A stretch of 64,000 nucleotides of DNA from Mycobacterium sp. PSTR-4-N. GTDB lineage: Bacteria > Actinomycetota > Actinomycetes > Mycobacteriales > Mycobacteriaceae. Location of the stretch: the NCBI RefSeq assembly GCF_022348085.1, contig NZ_JAKRFN010000026.1:1-64000 (forward strand), read 5' to 3'. The position numbers and the translations under genes are program-made. Below, one piece after another: positions 61,413 through 64,000 of the stretch (position 1 is its first letter; each line of letters begins with the position of its first letter). Below the pieces are notes generated by a model. That model did not search any database. It was not told the origin of the DNA and saw only the letters and a list, made by a program, of their open reading frames with translations.

Positions 61413-61449
61413 TGTACTTGACAGTACATTCTTTGTATCGGACAGTACA
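61413..61449. promoter_or_regulatory. Paired TetR operators with embedded promoter
   Basis: TGTACT-TGAC-AGTACA (61413-61428) is a perfect palindrome. A second copy, TGTATC-GGAC-AGTACA (61434-61449), follows with a 21-bp step, two helical turns. A consensus TTGACA (61418-61423) is embedded in the first copy. The site lies between the TetR gene and the divergent oxidoreductase operon. Confidence 0.72.
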
Positions 61450-61472
61450 GTTCTGGGCGGTTCGGTGACGGA

Positions 61473-62639
61473 GTGAGAGACGACATGTCTGCAGATGTTG
61501 GCGCGCCGGCAGCGCCGGATACACGGGGCTTCGCGAGGAGCCGCAGCACGGCGGTGACCGTCCGTGTCGGGATGTGGCTCGGGGTCGCCGTCGTGTTGTG
61601 CATGGCGACAGGATTGATCAGTCACCTCATACAACATCCACAGCCGTGGTTCTGGTGGCCCACGCGGCCGGTCTGGCTGTATCGCGTCACGCAGGGGCTG
61701 CACGTGATCAGCGGGATCGCCGCGATTCCGTTGTTGATGGTCAAGCTGTGGTCGGTGTGGCCCAAGCTCTTCGCCCGGCCTGTGATCGGAGGTGTGGCGC
61801 GCCAGCTCGAGCGACTGTCCATCCTCGTGCTCGTCGGCTCGATGATCTTCCAGCTGAGCACCGGCCTTCTCAACATCGCTCAGTGGTATGTGTTCGGATT
61901 CTATTTTCCGCCAGTTCATTTCGCGATGGCCTGGGTCGCCCTGGGGGCGGTTGCGGTGCACGTCGGTGTCAAGCTCCCGGTGATCCGTCGCGCACTCGGT
62001 GAGCCGATCGATGCAGGCGATGTCGCCGGTGGCGGCGCGGTAGGGGCGACCCGCCGCACCGTCCTGATCGGCGCTGCTGCGGCCACCGCGCTGGCGACCG
62101 TCGCGACCGCCGGTCAGACGGTGCCGTGGCTGAGACGGCTGTCGGTGCTCGCTCCTCGCTCCGGCGACGGCCCGCAGGGTGTGCCCATCAATCGGACGGC
62201 ATTCGCCGCCGGTGTCGTGCGTGCCGCCCAGTCGCCGGATTACCGGCTGACGGTCGTCGGCCCCGCCGCCACTCGCAGTTTCACGCTGGCCGACCTGCAG
62301 GCCATGCCCCAGTCGACACGCGAATTGCCCATCGCCTGCGTCGAGGGATGGAGCGTCAATGCGTCGTGGACGGGTGTCGTACTCGCCGATCTCATTGCAG
62401 CGGTGGGTGGTTCGCCGGAATCCGCCGCGCGAATGATCTCACTGGAACCGCCAGGACCGTACTCGCGCACGATCCTGCCTGCGCCGCACGCCCGTGATTC
62501 GGCGACGCTGATCGCTCTGCGGCTCAACGGTGAGCAGCTCGACCTCGACCACGGTTACCCCTGCCGGCTCATCGCTCCGACGAGGCCCGGTGTCCTGCAG
62601 ACGAAGTGGCTGACCCGAATCGAGGTGGTCGGCGAATGA
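61473..62639 (+). CDS. Cytochrome b561-like / molybdopterin oxidoreductase fusion (MsrPQ/YedYZ-like)
   Basis: A 388-aa fusion. The N-terminal half (about 25-170) has four membrane helices with His residues in pairs (H51, H55, H77, H149, H163) suited to heme b binding. It is followed by a twin-arginine segment (TRRTVLIGAA, about 193-202) that ends in a further helix. The C-terminal half (about 235-388) is a sulfite-oxidase-like molybdopterin domain, with the putative Mo-ligand Cys in PIACVEGW (C289). In YedY/MsrP systems the two parts are separate proteins. The gene is divergent from a TetR gene and overlaps a small membrane protein gene (ATGA). Confidence 0.83.
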   Translation: MRDDMSADVGAPAAPDTRGFARSRSTAVTVRVGMWLGVAVVLCMATGLISHLIQHPQPWFWWPTRPVWLYRVTQGLHVISGIAAIPLLMVKLWSVWPKLFARPVIGGVARQLERLSILVLVGSMIFQLSTGLLNIAQWYVFGFYFPPVHFAMAWVALGAVAVHVGVKLPVIRRALGEPIDAGDVAGGGAVGATRRTVLIGAAAATALATVATAGQTVPWLRRLSVLAPRSGDGPQGVPINRTAFAAGVVRAAQSPDYRLTVVGPAATRSFTLADLQAMPQSTRELPIACVEGWSVNASWTGVVLADLIAAVGGSPESAARMISLEPPGPYSRTILPAPHARDSATLIALRLNGEQLDLDHGYPCRLIAPTRPGVLQTKWLTRIEVVGE

Positions 62640-63082
62640 CGGGGCAGACCGCGTCGTCGAGTGCCGCGACCAACGCCCTACGGGGCGCTCTTGTGATCGC
62701 CGGAATCGTCAGCGCGTCCTGCGGCGTCTGGCTGCTCCTGGATCTGAACATCCAGACCCTCATCCGCATCGGCATATGGATTGCAGTCGGCGTGGCGGTC
62801 CATGACTTCGTGTTCGCCCCGGTCACCGCAGCGCTCGGCTACACCGGGCGCCGGGTGCTGGGGCGAGGCTGGTGGCCACCGATCGCCGTCGCTGCGATGT
62901 GCTCGGCCACCCTGGTCCTTCTTGCGATACCGGTCTTCGACACCCCGGGCGCCAAACCGGACAACCCGACCGTTCTCGACCGCGAGTACCCACTCGGCTT
63001 GAGCGTGTCACTGGCACTCGTGTGGGCCTGTGTGCCGGTCTACTACGCGATCTCCACCGTGGTGCGGCGTCGACGTTCGTGA
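62636..63082 (+). CDS. Small multi-span membrane protein, partner of the oxidoreductase
   Basis: A 148-aa membrane protein with four predicted helices: ALVIAGIVSASCGVWLLLDL, ILIRIG-to-VAVHDFVFAP, PIAVAAMCSATLVLLAIPVF and LSVSLALVWACVPVYYAIST. It starts inside the stop codon of the molybdopterin-fusion gene and so is co-translated with it. No family was recognised. It may anchor or assist the oxidoreductase. Confidence 0.75.
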   Translation: MTGQTASSSAATNALRGALVIAGIVSASCGVWLLLDLNIQTLIRIGIWIAVGVAVHDFVFAPVTAALGYTGRRVLGRGWWPPIAVAAMCSATLVLLAIPVFDTPGAKPDNPTVLDREYPLGLSVSLALVWACVPVYYAISTVVRRRRS

Positions 63083-63135
63083 CGCCGACTGCCGGCAGGC
63101 GACGGTCTGAACGGGAATTCCCTGGCCGCGAAAAG

Positions 63136-63208
63136 TGCCCCCGGCAGGATTCGAACCTGCGGCCTTCTGCTCCGGAGGCAGACGCTCTATCCCCTGAGCT
63201 ACGGGGGC
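63136..63208 (-). tRNA. tRNA-Arg (CCG anticodon)
   Basis: The reverse strand reads GCCCCCG (acceptor), GCTCAGGGGATAGAGC (D arm), TCTGC-CTCCGGA-GCAGA (anticodon arm) and GGTTCGAATCC (T arm), and closes with CGGGGGC. The anticodon CCG reads CGG (Arg). CCA is not encoded. It lies before argS, as does the tRNA-Arg of M. tuberculosis. Confidence 0.97.
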
Positions 63209-63308
63209 GCGTGGTGATGCTGCGCCGATCGGGCGTGGTTAGCGTAGCGCATCCGTGCGGGGAAACGGATTCGGGGCATGAGGGGCCCAGACCATAGGAT
63301 GGTCCCTC

Positions 63309-64000
63309 GTGACCCCCGCCGATCTGGCCGAACTGCTCCGCAGCACCGCTGCCGCGGTGCTCGATGCGCACGGCCTGGACTCCTCTGCACTGCCGGCCAC
63401 CGTCACCGTGGAACGCCCCCGCAACCCCGAGCACGGCGACTACGCCACCAACCTGGCCCTGCAGCTCGGCAAGAAAGTCGGCGCCAACCCCCGCGAGCTG
63501 GCCGGATGGCTGGCCGCCGCACTCACCGAGCAGAGCGGCATCGCCGCCGCCGACGTCGCCGGACCCGGCTTCGTCAACCTCCGCATCGAGGCGGCCGCAC
63601 AGAACGTGCTGGTTGGCGACGTCATCGCCGCCGCCGCGGGCTACGGGACGTCGGCCCAGCTCGCCGGCACGAAGGTCAACCTCGAGTTCGTCTCGGCCAA
63701 CCCGACCGGACCCATCCACATCGGCGGCACCCGGTGGGCGGCCGTCGGTGACGCGCTGGGCCGGCTGCTGACCACCCAGGGCGCCGAGGTGGTACGCGAG
63801 TACTACTTCAACGACCATGGCGCGCAGATCGACCGGTTCACGAACTCGCTGATCGCGGCCGCAAAGGGTGAGCCGACGCCCGAGGACGGCTACGCAGGCA
63901 CCTACATCGGCGACATCGCAGCACAGGTGCTCGCCCAGGAACCCGATGCGATGAACCTGCCCGACGAGCAGATGCGGGAGACCTTCCGCGCCATCGGCGT
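63309..64000 (+). CDS. argS: Arginyl-tRNA synthetase (5' part, runs off the window)
   Basis: The first ~230 residues of a class I synthetase that charges tRNA-Arg. The N-terminal Add-1 domain (PADLAELLRSTAAAVLDAHG, then GDYATNLALQLGKKVGANPR) is followed by FVSANPTGPIHIGGTRWAAV with the HIGH-type motif and YYFNDHGAQIDRF. The GTG start at 63309 is chosen by comparison with typical N-termini. A tRNA-Arg gene is divergent, 100 nt upstream. Confidence 0.96.
   Translation, partial: MTPADLAELLRSTAAAVLDAHGLDSSALPATVTVERPRNPEHGDYATNLALQLGKKVGANPRELAGWLAAALTEQSGIAAADVAGPGFVNLRIEAAAQNVLVGDVIAAAAGYGTSAQLAGTKVNLEFVSANPTGPIHIGGTRWAAVGDALGRLLTTQGAEVVREYYFNDHGAQIDRFTNSLIAAAKGEPTPEDGYAGTYIGDIAAQVLAQEPDAMNLPDEQMRETFRAIG

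Noticed and set aside
1..64000. CRISPR array, prophage, conjugative element or biosynthetic megasynthase
   Set aside because: No regularly spaced repeats, phage structural or integrase genes, relaxase, or PKS/NRPS modules were seen.

Overview
The window is high-GC actinobacterial chromosome and almost certainly from a Mycobacterium (Mycolicibacterium-type) species. It carries a 13E12-family (DUF222/HNH) gene, LprB/LprC-type DUF3558 lipoproteins, FadE acyl-CoA dehydrogenases, an F420-type luciferase-like oxidoreductase, an OppDF-fused peptide transporter and many GTG and possibly leaderless starts. From memory of the M. tuberculosis gene order, the backbone matches the stretch Rv1272c to Rv1292: paired ABC exporters, lprB-lprC, a SixA-type phosphatase, an SbcD/Rad50-like pair, oppBCDA, beta-carbonic anhydrase, cysD-cysNC, an Rrf2 regulator, tRNA-Arg and argS. 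Several blocks appear to be insertions relative to that order.

Layout. (1) 0.1-2.9 kb: a 13E12 pseudogene, broken by a frameshift and by an IS110-family element of about 1.33 kb whose 5' noncoding part is a candidate bridge-RNA region. (2) 2.9-6.0 kb: a copper divergon (P-type ATPase and CopZ-like chaperone against a DUF305 lipoprotein) with a TACCC-N5-GGGTA operator between them. (3) 6.0-25.6 kb: dtd, an AIM24 protein, a heterodimeric ABC exporter, lprBC, a phosphatase, the SbcD/Rad50-like pair, a DszC-like flavoprotein, an alpha/beta-hydrolase and the opp operon. (4) 25.7-33.1 kb: an envelope-glycosylation module made of a two-component system, two ArnT/YkcB-like glycosyltransferases and a GT2-GtrA fusion, linked by CACAGC/CATAGC direct repeats with 11-bp periodicity. 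(5) 33.2-39.7 kb: carbonic anhydrase between two copies of one palindromic repeat, then the sulfate-activation run cysD-cysNC-cysQ with an isochorismatase-fold hydrolase, an Rrf2 regulator and a nitronate monooxygenase. (6) 39.7-49.1 kb: a LiaSR-like system with a DUF4097 protein, a FadR-type regulator coupled to a fatty-acid-hydroxylase-family protein, an LLM oxidoreductase, a potassium channel with RCK domains on both sides of the pore, and an acyl-CoA dehydrogenase pair. (7) 49.1-55.7 kb: small secreted proteins, a D12-class adenine methyltransferase with a partner nuclease-like protein, an AraC regulator and loosely packed sequence. (8) 55.7-63.1 kb: a translationally coupled alcohol-dehydrogenase/PfpI operon, a flavin disulfide reductase, a TetR regulator with paired operators and a cytochrome b561-like/molybdopterin fusion. 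(9) 63.1-64 kb: tRNA-Arg(CCG) and the start of argS.

Functionally the backbone covers export and uptake (ABC, Opp), sulfur assimilation and envelope lipoproteins. The added blocks cover copper handling, regulated surface glycosylation, aldehyde/redox defence and fatty-acid oxidation. No CRISPR array, rRNA or prophage was seen. All family assignments come from reading motifs; no database search was run.
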